From positions 1-64,000 of the forward strand of contig NZ_JSAK01000005.1 in the NCBI RefSeq assembly GCF_000802965.1: a stretch of DNA of 64,000 nucleotides. Reading direction: 5' to 3'. The stretch's first letter is position 1, and every line of letters begins with the position of its first letter. Positions 45,208 through 54,054 of the stretch are shown here, in pieces. The position numbers were made by a program, and so were the translations under genes. The notes beneath the pieces were generated by a model, which did no database searches, was not told the DNA's origin, and saw nothing but the letters and a program-made list of their open reading frames with translations. The DNA comes from Pseudomonas fluorescens (GTDB taxonomy: Bacteria; Pseudomonadota; Gammaproteobacteria; Pseudomonadales; Pseudomonadaceae).

Positions 45208-45957
45208 ATGAATACAAGGTTTTCCTGCGTTGGCTGTGGCAAATGCTGCAATGATCACCATGTGCCCCTGACCCTGCCTGAAGTCCGGATGTGGGCGGCC
45301 GATGGTGGCCAGGTGATCGTGCTGGTGGAGGGTTTTCTGGGCACCGGACTGGGGCTGCCGGCACAACAACGAGAACATGCGCTACGCCGTTCGGCGCGGG
45401 TTCGCAGCGCCAATGCGGATGCCTACGTCGCTATCACCTTTGCCGCCTACAACGTCGGTGCCTGTCGGAATCTTGACGAAGACAACCTCTGCCGCATCTA
45501 CGAACGCCGCCCCCTGGTGTGCCGCATTTACCCGATGGAAATCAATCCGCACATCCCCCTCAACCCGGACATCAAGGAATGCCCGTCAGAGTCGTGGGAA
45601 AAAGGACCGGAGCTGATTGTTGGCGGCGAGCTAGTGGACCGGGAACTGTCGGAGCTGATCCAGCGCTCGCGTCAAGCGGATCGCGATGATATTCAAGCGA
45701 AGGTGGCGATTTGCGCGTCGCTGGGGATTCGGACGACGGCGCTGAAGGGCGATGGGTTTACCGCTTATCTGCCGGATATGAGCAAGTTTGCCAAGATCAT
45801 CGACGACTTGGCCGGGCAGCCATTACCGCAGTGGGACAACGAATGGCTGTTCCATGTCTCGGGTGGCGATATCGCTGGGCAGTTACTTGCAGCCGGCGCG
45901 CAAGTGGCGACGGATGTGCCGGTGAACTACGCGTTTATTTCGTTGCGGGCGGTTTGA
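45208..45957 (+). CDS. YkgJ-type cysteine-cluster (putative Fe-S or zinc) protein
   Basis: This 249-residue protein has the CxxCxxCC cluster (C7, C10, C13, C14 in FSCVGCGKCCNDHH). Further cysteines lie in ACRNL, NLCRIYERRPLVCRIYP and KECPSE, as in the YkgJ/UPF0153 family of predicted metal-binding proteins. I chose the ATG at 45208; an upstream GTG lies in the same frame without a ribosome site. The C-terminal half (about 150-249) is family-specific. The role in the cell is unknown. Confidence 0.85.
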   Translation: MNTRFSCVGCGKCCNDHHVPLTLPEVRMWAADGGQVIVLVEGFLGTGLGLPAQQREHALRRSARVRSANADAYVAITFAAYNVGACRNLDEDNLCRIYERRPLVCRIYPMEINPHIPLNPDIKECPSESWEKGPELIVGGELVDRELSELIQRSRQADRDDIQAKVAICASLGIRTTALKGDGFTAYLPDMSKFAKIIDDLAGQPLPQWDNEWLFHVSGGDIAGQLLAAGAQVATDVPVNYAFISLRAV

Positions 45958-45987
45958 GCCCGAGGGATTTATCGCCTGTGATGGCTT

Positions 45988-46083
45988 CATCGCGGGCAAG
46001 CCCGGCTCCTACAAGGGTTCGTCGGTGAGCACAGATGTTGTGTACAACCACGATCCCCTGTGGGAGCGGGCTTGCCCGCGATG
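45988..46083. repeat. REPIN (GTGGGAGCGGGCTTGCCCGCGATG family)
   Basis: The left arm CATCGCGGGCAAGCCCGGCTCC and the right arm ending CGGGCTTGCCCGCGATG are inverted and enclose a spacer of about 50 bases. The right arm is an example of the most common P. fluorescens REP sequence. Confidence 0.88.
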
Positions 46084-46114
46084 ACGGCAGCACCATCACC
46101 GCACAATTTGAACT

Positions 46115-46372
46115 TTAGCGCTTACCCATCGAACGACGAGTCCCCGGAGGCGCCATACCCGGGGTCTTGGTGTGGCCGTTCTTGGCGCCGTTCTTGTACC
46201 ACGGCTGATTGGAGTTCTTGCCAGCGGCCAGTTCGCCCGGTTTGAACGGGAACTTGAATGCCGGGATTTCGGCTTTGGTTTCGCTGTCGGCGCTGGAGTC
46301 GACGCTGTCTGGCAGCTCTGCCTGCTCGTCGCTCAAGGTGTCGGCGACCGGCGGTTGTTTCGGGGAAGTCAT
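46115..46372 (-). CDS. small low-complexity hypothetical protein
   Basis: This 85-residue protein has GGAG before its ATG. The first half is acidic (Asp/Glu/Ser/Pro-rich). The second half ends in a basic segment containing PAFKFPFKPGELAAGK, PWYKNG and PGTRRSMGKR. It has no signal or membrane segment. It appears disordered and may bind nucleic acid or a partner through the basic end. I do not recognise the family. Confidence 0.7.
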   Translation of the reverse strand: MTSPKQPPVADTLSDEQAELPDSVDSSADSETKAEIPAFKFPFKPGELAAGKNSNQPWYKNGAKNGHTKTPGMAPPGTRRSMGKR

Positions 46373-46447
46373 GAAAGCTCCGGGTGATACGTAAAGTGTC
46401 GGGCCCGGTCAGCGAGCCACGAAAGGCGGACAGTATAGCGGAACGGC

Positions 46448-46534
46448 AGCTACAAGCTTCAAGCAGCAAGCTTCTGGTTAAAAGCGATGAGGGACGGCTT
46501 TTAACTTGCAGCTTGCCGCTTGAAGCTAGTAGCT
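46448..46534. repeat. large imperfect inverted repeat
   Basis: AGCTACAAGCTTCAAGCAGC near 46448 is complementary to the segment ending GCTTGAAGCTAGTAGCT near 46534. The centre has a further pairing TAAAAGC/GCTTTTA. It is not of the REP families seen elsewhere in the window. It lies between two divergent genes and so could act at the promoter of either. Confidence 0.7.
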
Positions 46535-46573
46535 TGCTAAGTAATCTCCACCGCCCGACGAGCCCTGCCTCCC

Positions 46574-47548
46574 ATGAAAAAGACTGTCCTCGCCTTCAGC
46601 CGCGTCACGCCTGAAATGGTCGAACGCCTGCAACAAGACTTCGACGTCATCGTGCCGAATCCGAAAAACGGTGACATCAGCGCCCAGTTCAACGAAGCCT
46701 TGCCCCACGCGCACGGCTTGATCGGCGTCGGCCGCAAACTCGGCCGTGCGCAACTGGAGAACGCATCCAATCTGGAAGTGGTGTCGAGCGTTTCGGTGGG
46801 CTACGACAACTATGACGTCGCGTACCTCAGTGAACGCGGAATCATGCTGACCAACACGCCCGATGTGCTCACCGAAAGCACCGCCGACCTGGCCTTCGCC
46901 TTGCTGATGAGCAGCGCCCGACGTGTGGCCGAACTCGACGCCTGGACCAAGGCGGGTCAATGGCAAGCCACCGTTGGTGCGCCATTGTTCGGTAGCGATG
47001 TGCACGGGAAAACCCTGGGCATCGTCGGCATGGGCAACATCGGTGCGGCGATTGCCCGTCGCGGTCGCCTGGGTTTCAACATGCCGATCATCTACAGCGG
47101 CAACAGCCGCAAGACTGCACTGGAACAGGAGTTGGGTGCGCAGTTCCGCAGCCTGGATCAACTGTTGGCCGAAGCCGATTTCGTCTGCCTGGTGGTGCCA
47201 CTCAGCGAAAAAACCAAACACCTGATCAGCCATCGCGAACTGGCGTTGATGAAGCCCAGTGCCATTCTGGTGAACATTGCCCGAGGCCCGGTGGTAGACG
47301 AACCAGCGCTGATCGAAGCACTGCAAAACAACCGAATTCGCGGCGCTGGCCTGGACGTTTACGAAAAGGAACCGCTGGCCGAGTCTCCATTGTTCCAACT
47401 GAAAAACGCCGTGACCTTGCCACACATCGGTTCGGCCACCCATGAAACTCGCGACGCAATGGCAAACCGTGCCCTTGCCAACTTGCGAAGTGCCTTGCTG
47501 GGTCAACGACCGCAGGATCTGGTCAATCCGCAAGTCTGGAAAGGCTAA
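46574..47548 (+). CDS. D-2-hydroxyacid dehydrogenase (glyoxylate/hydroxypyruvate or 2-ketogluconate reductase type)
   Basis: This 324-residue enzyme belongs to the D-isomer 2-hydroxyacid dehydrogenases. The Rossmann motif GMGNIGAAIA lies near residue 155, and the catalytic residues are visible as arginine in NIARGPVVDE, glutamate in YEKEP and histidine in LPHIGSATHE. It most resembles GhrB/TkrA-type reductases, which use NADPH on glyoxylate, hydroxypyruvate or 2-ketogluconate. No sugar-acid genes lie next to it, so the substrate is uncertain. Confidence 0.9.
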   Translation: MKKTVLAFSRVTPEMVERLQQDFDVIVPNPKNGDISAQFNEALPHAHGLIGVGRKLGRAQLENASNLEVVSSVSVGYDNYDVAYLSERGIMLTNTPDVLTESTADLAFALLMSSARRVAELDAWTKAGQWQATVGAPLFGSDVHGKTLGIVGMGNIGAAIARRGRLGFNMPIIYSGNSRKTALEQELGAQFRSLDQLLAEADFVCLVVPLSEKTKHLISHRELALMKPSAILVNIARGPVVDEPALIEALQNNRIRGAGLDVYEKEPLAESPLFQLKNAVTLPHIGSATHETRDAMANRALANLRSALLGQRPQDLVNPQVWKG

Positions 47549-47554
47549 AATAAA

Positions 47555-47585
47555 AACGGGCAGGCGTTATATACGCCTGCCCGTT
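47555..47585. terminator. strong hairpin after the hydroxyacid dehydrogenase
   Basis: AACGGGCAGGCGT (47555-47567) pairs perfectly with ACGCCTGCCCGTT (47573-47585) around TATAT. A-rich sequence precedes it, but only two T residues follow on the plus strand, so as a plus-strand terminator it is unusual. The T-rich side lies on the minus strand, where no gene ends. It probably still terminates or protects the dehydrogenase mRNA. Confidence 0.6.
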
Positions 47586-47723
47586 AACCAAGAATCCATC
47601 CTTACCAAATTTTATATACCCCCTACATACCTTGCAACTCAGTTCAGCACCTGACAAACAACCCGCGATATAAACTCTCCAGACTAATCACTCCGATATT
47701 AATCGGCTTTGGAGAACAACACG

Positions 47724-48233
47724 TTGAACAAACTTACTACCAGCCAGGCCATCAAGATCAGTAAGGCCAGCATAATGTTGTTTATCAGTTTCTTCGGCAT
47801 ATTGATGATGTACAGCAACGTTACCGATTACGCTACCAACTATGAGTATCTGGCTCACATCCTGAGCATGGACACGACACGCGACGGTCATAAATACGCT
47901 CATCGCGCAATCAACTCGCCAATGATGCATCATCGCATCTACTGGCTCATCATTACACTTGAAGTCATGTTTACAGTATTTTGCACAATGGGAACCATCC
48001 AACTATTCAAGAACATGAACACTAACGCGACAGCGTTCCACGAAGCCAAAAAATTCGCGATCATTGGATTATTGATTGCGCTATTTCTCTATTACGTCTG
48101 CTTTCAAGTTATCGGGATTGAATGGTTCAACATGGACGAATCGCTACAGTGGAGTTACAAGGATTGGGCCAGACATATAGTCGGCTTCATGTTGCCTGCA
48201 CTGATATATCTGGCGATCAGGATCGAAAACTGA
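47724..48233 (+). CDS. DUF2165 small integral membrane protein
   Basis: This 169-residue protein has four predicted membrane helices (about 15-35, 70-90, 110-130, 145-165) and matches the DUF2165 family of predicted small membrane proteins. I chose the TTG at 47724 because GGAG lies nine bases upstream; the TTG at 47709 would have that site inside the coding region. The gene is visibly richer in A/T-ending codons than its neighbours, which suggests acquisition. The function is unknown. Confidence 0.75.
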   Translation: MNKLTTSQAIKISKASIMLFISFFGILMMYSNVTDYATNYEYLAHILSMDTTRDGHKYAHRAINSPMMHHRIYWLIITLEVMFTVFCTMGTIQLFKNMNTNATAFHEAKKFAIIGLLIALFLYYVCFQVIGIEWFNMDESLQWSYKDWARHIVGFMLPALIYLAIRIEN

Positions 48234-48262
48234 AGGCGAACACTTTCGACCCTGACGCGGTT

Positions 48263-49165
48263 TCAAGCCAGCTTGCCAGTACCTGCCACTATGGGTGCCT
48301 TGGGCTTACGAAACACCAGCACGTTCCCCATCATCACCAGTACCAGCCCCACCAGCGCCGGAGCAGTCCACTGATAGCCCTCGGCAAACGCCGACACATT
48401 GAGCGCCACCACCGGGAACAACACGGTGCAGTAGGCGGCACGCTCCGGCCCCATGCGCCCGACGAGGGTCAGGTAGGCGGTAAAACCGATGACTGAGCCC
48501 GGGATGACCAGATACAGCAGTGAGCCGATGTAGCGGGCATTCCATTCCATGTCGAACGGAATCCCTTTGACCAGGCACCACACCGACAGCATTGCCGCGC
48601 CGTAGGCCATGCCCCAGGCGTTGGTCGTCAGCGGCTTGAGCCCGGCTTTCTGTTGCAGGCTCGAGAGCATGTTGCCCGCCGAGAAACACAAGGTGCCGAG
48701 CAACGCCAGGCCCAGACCGAGCAGGGTTTCCGGGCTGGCCGTGTGGCCCGCGAGTTCAGGCCAGAACAGCAGACCCAAGCCCGACAGGCCCAACGCGCCG
48801 CCCATCAGCACATTGCGGGCGATTTTCTGGCCGAAGAATACCCGCGCATTGAGCGCGTTCCACAGGGTCGCGGTGGAGAACAACACGGCCACCAAACCGC
48901 TGGGAATCCACTGGCTGGCCGTCAGGAAACACATGAAGTTGATGCAGAACAGGCACAAACCTTGCGCCAGGCAGATCAGATGTCCGCGACGGTTCATCAC
49001 TTGCAGCTTGCGGCTGAGCAGCAACATCACGAACAGCACCAGCGCGGCGAGGCCGAAGCGATAAACGATCGACACCGGAATCGCCACCACACCCAGTTGC
49101 CATTTCAGGGCGATCCAGGTGGTGCCCCAGATCAGCACGGTCAGCAGGTACAAAGAAAGGTTCAT
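48263..49165 (-). CDS. EamA/DMT-family transporter
   Basis: This 300-residue protein has ten membrane helices in two EamA repeats, beginning YLLTVLIWGTTWIALKW, a typical DMT opening. It probably exports amino acids or other small metabolites. The ATG at 49165 has GGGAG upstream; the longer frame runs into a REP element. It is divergent from an AraC regulator at 49442, which is a common control arrangement. The substrate is unknown. Confidence 0.9.
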   Translation of the reverse strand: MNLSLYLLTVLIWGTTWIALKWQLGVVAIPVSIVYRFGLAALVLFVMLLLSRKLQVMNRRGHLICLAQGLCLFCINFMCFLTASQWIPSGLVAVLFSTATLWNALNARVFFGQKIARNVLMGGALGLSGLGLLFWPELAGHTASPETLLGLGLALLGTLCFSAGNMLSSLQQKAGLKPLTTNAWGMAYGAAMLSVWCLVKGIPFDMEWNARYIGSLLYLVIPGSVIGFTAYLTLVGRMGPERAAYCTVLFPVVALNVSAFAEGYQWTAPALVGLVLVMMGNVLVFRKPKAPIVAGTGKLA

Positions 49166-49204
49166 GGCAAGGGCTCCCAAAATGAGGCATGGCAGATTGC
49201 TTTT

Positions 49205-49292
49205 GTAGCGAGCGAGCTTGCTCGCGTTGGGCTGCGCTGCGGCCCTTTTGTGAGCGCTACGCACTCAAGCGGGAGCAAGCTCCCTCGCCACA
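49205..49292. repeat. REPIN in a divergent promoter region
   Basis: GTAGCGAGCGAGCTTGCTCG at the left is matched by the inverted GGGAGCAAGCTCCCTCGCCAC at the right. A GGGCTGCGCTGCGGCCC hairpin lies between them. Unlike most copies it lies between two divergent genes, 40 bases upstream of the EamA start. Confidence 0.8.
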
Positions 49293-49441
49293 AAGCCCTG
49301 CCTGGTCGAGGATTCAGTGTGCTGCGCCAAACGCGCACGCACTTGCATAAACTTGCGCTTTTGTCAGGCGACGGGCTGGCACGCAGAGGTCTACGGAGTA
49401 GGATGCAAGGCGTTGGATGCAGGTGTTAGAGAGCAACAATC

Positions 49442-50317
49442 ATGGCCGCACTGGAAACGCTACAAGTCTTTCAAGCCCTTAACCGCTCGCCCAATGCTCG
49501 CCTCGAGCACAGCGCCGAGCTTGGTGACGGCTTGTCCGCAGCTTTGTGGAGCAACCATCACGACGCGCAGGATTACGAAGCGCCAAGCCACCATACCCTG
49601 TCCTGCTACATCGCCGGCGGCACCGGGACTTTCCGTCGCGACCAGCCCGGCAACAAGGGCGGCCCGGACAAACTGTGCATCCTGCCGGCCGACCATCAGT
49701 CCGGCTGGGTGATCAATGGCGACATTCGCCTGGCGCACCTGTATTTCAGCCCCGAACAATTTGCCCTTGGCTGCGTCACGCTGCTCGATCGCGAACCACG
49801 AGAAGTGCAGCTACGTGAGCAAACCTTTCTGGATGACCCGCAGCAAGCATCACGCTTCAGGCAGTTGATCAGCCTCAACTGGGACGAGCCGGGTGAGCGT
49901 GTGCTGACCAGCAGCCTGGCCCATGAGATGCTCAGCCATGCCTTGCTGAGTCAGGTCAGCAGCCGTCAGGGCCTGCGCCTAAAGGGTGGCCTGGCCGCGC
50001 ATCAACGAAGGCTGTTGGTGGAGTACATCGACAGCCAATTGGCTGAGGCCATCAGCTTGGGACAATTGGCGGCGTTGTGTTCACTGTCGGAATACCACTT
50101 CGCGCGGATGTTCCGGGAGAGCTTCGGCTTGCCGCCGCATCAGTATGTATTGGCGCGGCGTCTGAGCCGGGCGCGGGAGTTGTTGCGCTCGACATCGCAG
50201 CCGTTGGGAGAGATTGCGCTGGCCTGCGGGTTTGCCAGTGCCAGTCACTTTACCAATCGGTTCCGGCAGGCGTTGGGTGGGACGCCGGGGGAATATCGGC
50301 AGGCGTTTTTGCGCTAG
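49442..50317 (+). CDS. AraC-family regulator
   Basis: This 291-residue regulator has an N-terminal cupin-like part (about 30-150) and a C-terminal AraC double helix-turn-helix (about 185-288), with ISLGQLAALCSLSEYHFARMFRES split over helix 1-2 and IALACGFASASHFTNRF. It is divergent from the EamA exporter gene and is the likely regulator of it. The inducer is unknown. Confidence 0.9.
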   Translation: MAALETLQVFQALNRSPNARLEHSAELGDGLSAALWSNHHDAQDYEAPSHHTLSCYIAGGTGTFRRDQPGNKGGPDKLCILPADHQSGWVINGDIRLAHLYFSPEQFALGCVTLLDREPREVQLREQTFLDDPQQASRFRQLISLNWDEPGERVLTSSLAHEMLSHALLSQVSSRQGLRLKGGLAAHQRRLLVEYIDSQLAEAISLGQLAALCSLSEYHFARMFRESFGLPPHQYVLARRLSRARELLRSTSQPLGEIALACGFASASHFTNRFRQALGGTPGEYRQAFLR

Positions 50318-50347
50318 CGCTGAGATTTTCAGTGCCTGCAAGGCCGC

Positions 50348-50420
50348 CATCGCTGGCAAGCCAGCTCCCACAGGTTTTTGTGTCGACGCAAACCCTGTGG
50401 GAGCTGGCTTGCCAGCGATG
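50348..50420. repeat. perfect REPIN between convergent genes
   Basis: A 27-base arm at 50348-50374 (CATCGCTGGCAAGCCAGCTC...) is exactly complementary to 50394-50420. It lies between the AraC gene and the TonB-receptor gene, whose 3' ends converge here. Confidence 0.92.
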
Positions 50421-50440
50421 AACGATGACGCGGTTTAAAG

Positions 50441-52867
50441 TCAAAACTCCAACGTGCTCGACAACGTCACCTGCCGCGAATCGCCCATCGACACAAAGAA
50501 CCGGCTCGCCGCCGAGGTGTAGTACGTGCGGTCGAACAGGTTCTTCACATTGAGTTGGAACTTGACCCGCTGCCCGTCGAGTTGAGTGTCGTACGTGGCG
50601 AACGCATCGGCGACGGTGTAGCTCGGCAGCTCGAAATCGTTCACCGCATTACCCGCCCGCTCCCCGACATAACGCGCGCCCGCGCCGACCCGCAACTGAT
50701 CGCCACCGATGACCGAGCCGAAGTCGTACACCACCGACAATGAGCCGCTGTTCTTCGCAACGTTTTGCAGTTTCTTGCCTTTGTAGTCCGGGTCTTCTGT
50801 CACTTCGGCATCGGTATAGGCGTAGCTGCCGATCATGCTCCAGCGCTCGCTGAGCTGGCCGCTCAAATCCAGTTCCAGACCTCGGGAGCGCACCTCGCCA
50901 GCAGCACTGTAGATCGTCACCGGGCCTTCCGAATTAGCTACCAACACGTTGCGTTTCTTGATGTCGAACAAGGCGACGTTACCCGTGACGCGACCCGGCA
51001 TATCGAGCCTGGCGCCGACTTCCCAGGACTTGGCTTCTTCCGGCGCAACGCTGCCGTCGAGCACCGTGCTGCTGCCACTCAATGGCGCGATGGTCGAGTT
51101 GGGTTTGAACGATTCGGTGTAGCTGCCGTAGAACGACAACTCATCGGTGTAGCGATAAACGAGCCCCGCGCGCGGCACCCATTTCTGGCCGTTGCTGTCG
51201 GTGTTGGCCTTGAACGGCACACCCTTACCCGCGTACTGGTCGTACTCCTGGAAACGTCCACCGGCCACCAGGATCCATTGGTCGGTGAGATGGATCGAGT
51301 CCTGCAGAAACACCGAATCGCTACGCAGTTTGTCAGTCTGCGCGCTGTCGGCCGGGCTGACCGTGGTGCCGGCGACTTCACGGCCATACACCGGATTGAG
51401 ATAACTGAACGTGGTCAGGCTTTTCTGGCGGATCAGGTCTTCGCGGTAAATCTTGCGGTACTCGTCATCGATGCCGAACACAACGTCATGGCGCATGCCC
51501 GCGACATCGACGTTGCCTTCAAGGCTGGCCGTGGTGAAGCGGTCGGTGCTGAGCGCATTCTGGGTGCCGTCCATGCTGCGGGTCAGGGTGCCTTTATTGG
51601 TGTCGATGGCTGTCACGCGCACTTGGCTGGCGTCGTAGGTTTCGCGGTTCCAGCTGTAGCCGAAGTGCGCATTCCAGTTGTCGTTGAGTTGGTGATCGGC
51701 TTCGAAGTGATACAGGTCGGAACGCCCTTCCATGTTGTTGAAGGGCTCGTCGAGCCGGCGATCGCGAGGGATGTCCAGCGGATGATTGTCGCGCGGGTCG
51801 ATCACCGTGCCACGGTCGAACGGGGTCAGGAATTCACGGTGCTCATAGGCGAATAACAGCTTGGTGTTTTCGCCGAACCAGGCCAGCGACGGCGCCACCA
51901 AAGTCTCGCGATGCACACCGTAGTTGCGCCAGTAATCTTCGTCTTCGTGGTCCAGCACCATGCGATAGGCCAGCCCGGACTGCCCTAATGCGCCGGTGCT
52001 GTCGAAGGTACCGCCGCTGCCGTTCTTGCCTTCGCCATAGGTCGAGCCACGCACGGTCAACGCGTTGTACTGCTCAAGCTCAGGTTTCTTGCTGACCATA
52101 TTGACCACGCCGCCCGGATCCTGAATCCCGTAGAGCAACGAGGCGGGGCCCTTGAGCACTTCGACCCGATCCACCGTGGCATTCATGCCACGGCCCTGCA
52201 CGATCGGCATACCGTCGCGCATGATCGAACCGTTGCGATTGTCGCCGAAGCCGCGGGTCATCACCGAATCCTGAGTGCTGCCCAGTGTGTTGCCTTGGGT
52301 GATGCCACTGACGTTGGCCAGCGCATCGTCGAGGTTGCGCGGCGTCTGATCGCGGATGACCTGGGCCGGGACAATGTTGACGGTCTGCGGAATTTCCTGA
52401 AGCGATGCCGAAGTGCGCATCACCGAACTGGTGTCGGGCGGCTGGTAGCTCGTCGACTGATCCATCACTGAAGTAATGGTGGTCGCGCCCAGGTTCAAGG
52501 CGCCTTCGGTGGGCAGCGGTTCCAGCACCAACGTGTGGCCGTCGGTACGACGGAAGGTGAAACCTGAACCGGCGAGCAAACGCTGCATCGCCTGTTCGGC
52601 GCTGAACTGCCCGCTGACGGCCGGGGCAGTGATGCCGTAAGGCGCTTCATCGGTGTAGACCACGCTGATGCCGGTGATGCGGCTGAAGTCGCTCAGGGCC
52701 TGGGGCAGTGGTTGGGCGGCCATCGAAAAGCTGAACTGTGTGCGTTCCTGGGCACTGGTTTCTGCCGCCATCGCCACATTCAGCGGCAGCAACGCCAACG
52801 CCGAGAAGCTCAACGCAGAAACACCCAACCATTGTTTGACCGAACCCGATTTTGCCCTGGACTTCAT
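50441..52867 (-). CDS. TonB-dependent siderophore receptor with STN signalling domain
   Basis: This 808-residue outer-membrane receptor has a signal peptide (about 1-34), an STN domain (about 45-95: PLPQALSDFSRITGISVVY), a plug domain with RGFGDNRNG and a 22-strand barrel ending in phenylalanine (STLEF). The STN domain signals substrate binding to a FecR protein, here encoded just upstream with its sigma factor. An in-frame GTG precedes the ATG. The FpvA/FoxA-like layout suggests a ferric siderophore as ligand; which one cannot be told. Confidence 0.94.
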   Translation of the reverse strand: MKSRAKSGSVKQWLGVSALSFSALALLPLNVAMAAETSAQERTQFSFSMAAQPLPQALSDFSRITGISVVYTDEAPYGITAPAVSGQFSAEQAMQRLLAGSGFTFRRTDGHTLVLEPLPTEGALNLGATTITSVMDQSTSYQPPDTSSVMRTSASLQEIPQTVNIVPAQVIRDQTPRNLDDALANVSGITQGNTLGSTQDSVMTRGFGDNRNGSIMRDGMPIVQGRGMNATVDRVEVLKGPASLLYGIQDPGGVVNMVSKKPELEQYNALTVRGSTYGEGKNGSGGTFDSTGALGQSGLAYRMVLDHEDEDYWRNYGVHRETLVAPSLAWFGENTKLLFAYEHREFLTPFDRGTVIDPRDNHPLDIPRDRRLDEPFNNMEGRSDLYHFEADHQLNDNWNAHFGYSWNRETYDASQVRVTAIDTNKGTLTRSMDGTQNALSTDRFTTASLEGNVDVAGMRHDVVFGIDDEYRKIYREDLIRQKSLTTFSYLNPVYGREVAGTTVSPADSAQTDKLRSDSVFLQDSIHLTDQWILVAGGRFQEYDQYAGKGVPFKANTDSNGQKWVPRAGLVYRYTDELSFYGSYTESFKPNSTIAPLSGSSTVLDGSVAPEEAKSWEVGARLDMPGRVTGNVALFDIKKRNVLVANSEGPVTIYSAAGEVRSRGLELDLSGQLSERWSMIGSYAYTDAEVTEDPDYKGKKLQNVAKNSGSLSVVYDFGSVIGGDQLRVGAGARYVGERAGNAVNDFELPSYTVADAFATYDTQLDGQRVKFQLNVKNLFDRTYYTSAASRFFVSMGDSRQVTLSSTLEF

Positions 52868-52978
52868 CACTCATGACCTGTGTAGAACCGCAACGGATGC
52901 GAATGACTCGCAGTTTCAGTCACTACACGGATGGCGCTCGGTTTTACCTCAGCAGAAAGTTGAAAATATTTTGGGAGG

Positions 52979-53058
52979 ATCAAAAGATCGCAGCCTTCGG
53001 CAGCTTCTACAGGGGACGTGTTCCATGTAGGAGCTGCCGAAGGCTGCGATCTTTTGAT
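52979..53058. repeat. REPIN between fecR and the receptor gene
   Basis: ATCAAAAGATCGCAGCCTTC and GAAGGCTGCGATCTTTTGAT are exact inverted arms around CAGCTTCTACAGG and CATGTAGGAGCTG. It lies within a collinear cluster, so it could reduce read-through from fecR and help stabilise the upstream mRNA. Confidence 0.88.
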
Positions 53059-53064
53059 TTTGCC

Positions 53065-54054
53065 TCAGCGCAGAATAATCAGACGCCCCAACACCTGATG
53101 CTGTTCAAACCCCAATACCCCCTGCAAAGAATTCAGCACCGCTTGCGGGTCCTTGCTCGGAAAGCTGCCGCTGACCCGGCGCTGGGCCAGTTCATCGTCA
53201 AGCAACACGATCCGCCCCGGGTGATAGCGGCGTAAATCCTCCACCACATCGGCCAGTGTCGCCTTGTAGTAATTGAGCCACCCTTGACGCCATGCCAACT
53301 GCGCTTCGCTGTCCACCGCGTGAAGCTTTTCCGCTGAGCCTTCGCCGTACGCCACTTGCTGGCCAGCGGTGAGAATTTGCTGCTCGGCATTCTTGCCAGC
53401 CGTTACGCCAACCCGACCAGACAACACCGTGACCTGCGCCCCATGGGGCCGCAGGCGCACCTCAAACTGCGTGCCCAACACCCGCGCCTGGCCGTTCTCG
53501 GCATCCACCACAAACGGCTCGCCAGTATGGGTCACGCTGAAAAATCCGGCACCGCGACGCACCTGCACATGCCGCTCACCACGACTGAAATCCACGGCAA
53601 TTGCACTATCGGCATCAAGAGTAACTTGCGACTGATCGGCCAAAATGACGGTGCGGATTTCCCCCGGCGCCGACACATAATCGGCGCCCAGATCGTCGAT
53701 CCAGCGCGATGGCTGCCAACCGCTGCCGAGGCTGACCATCAGCAGCAAACACGCAGCCATAACCAGCGCTGCGGACCAACGCCGGACACTGCCGCGGCGT
53801 GAGCGGTTCATCGCATTGAGGTAACCCTGCAGAGCCAATGCGTCTTCATCGGCGAGCGTGCGCGCCGGCCCTTCGCTCAATTCCCATAGCACCTGCGCAC
53901 GGGCATACGCCTCGGCATGGGCCGGGTCAGCCTGCAACCACTGGCTGAACGTGGCCTGATCGCCGCTGCTCGGCTGGTCATGCAAGAGACTCAGCCAGGC
54001 CAGCGCAGCCTGCTCCTGAGCCGGCGTCGGGGTGACGCGTTCCAAGTTGTTCAC
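53065..54054 (-). CDS. FecR-type anti-sigma factor
   Basis: This 329-residue protein has a cytoplasmic N-terminal part with the FecR_N-like segment AALAWLSLLHD (about 16-27). One membrane helix lies at about 92-110, and a periplasmic FecR domain has DADSAIAVDFSRGER, RVLGTQFEVR and LSGRVGV. A DUF4974/STN-like C-terminus follows. It transmits the receptor signal and controls the sigma factor encoded just upstream, whose stop overlaps its start by four bases. Confidence 0.93.
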   Translation of the reverse strand: MNNLERVTPTPAQEQAALAWLSLLHDQPSSGDQATFSQWLQADPAHAEAYARAQVLWELSEGPARTLADEDALALQGYLNAMNRSRRGSVRRWSAALVMAACLLLMVSLGSGWQPSRWIDDLGADYVSAPGEIRTVILADQSQVTLDADSAIAVDFSRGERHVQVRRGAGFFSVTHTGEPFVVDAENGQARVLGTQFEVRLRPHGAQVTVLSGRVGVTAGKNAEQQILTAGQQVAYGEGSAEKLHAVDSEAQLAWRQGWLNYYKATLADVVEDLRRYHPGRIVLLDDELAQRRVSGSFPSKDPQAVLNSLQGVLGFEQHQVLGRLIILR

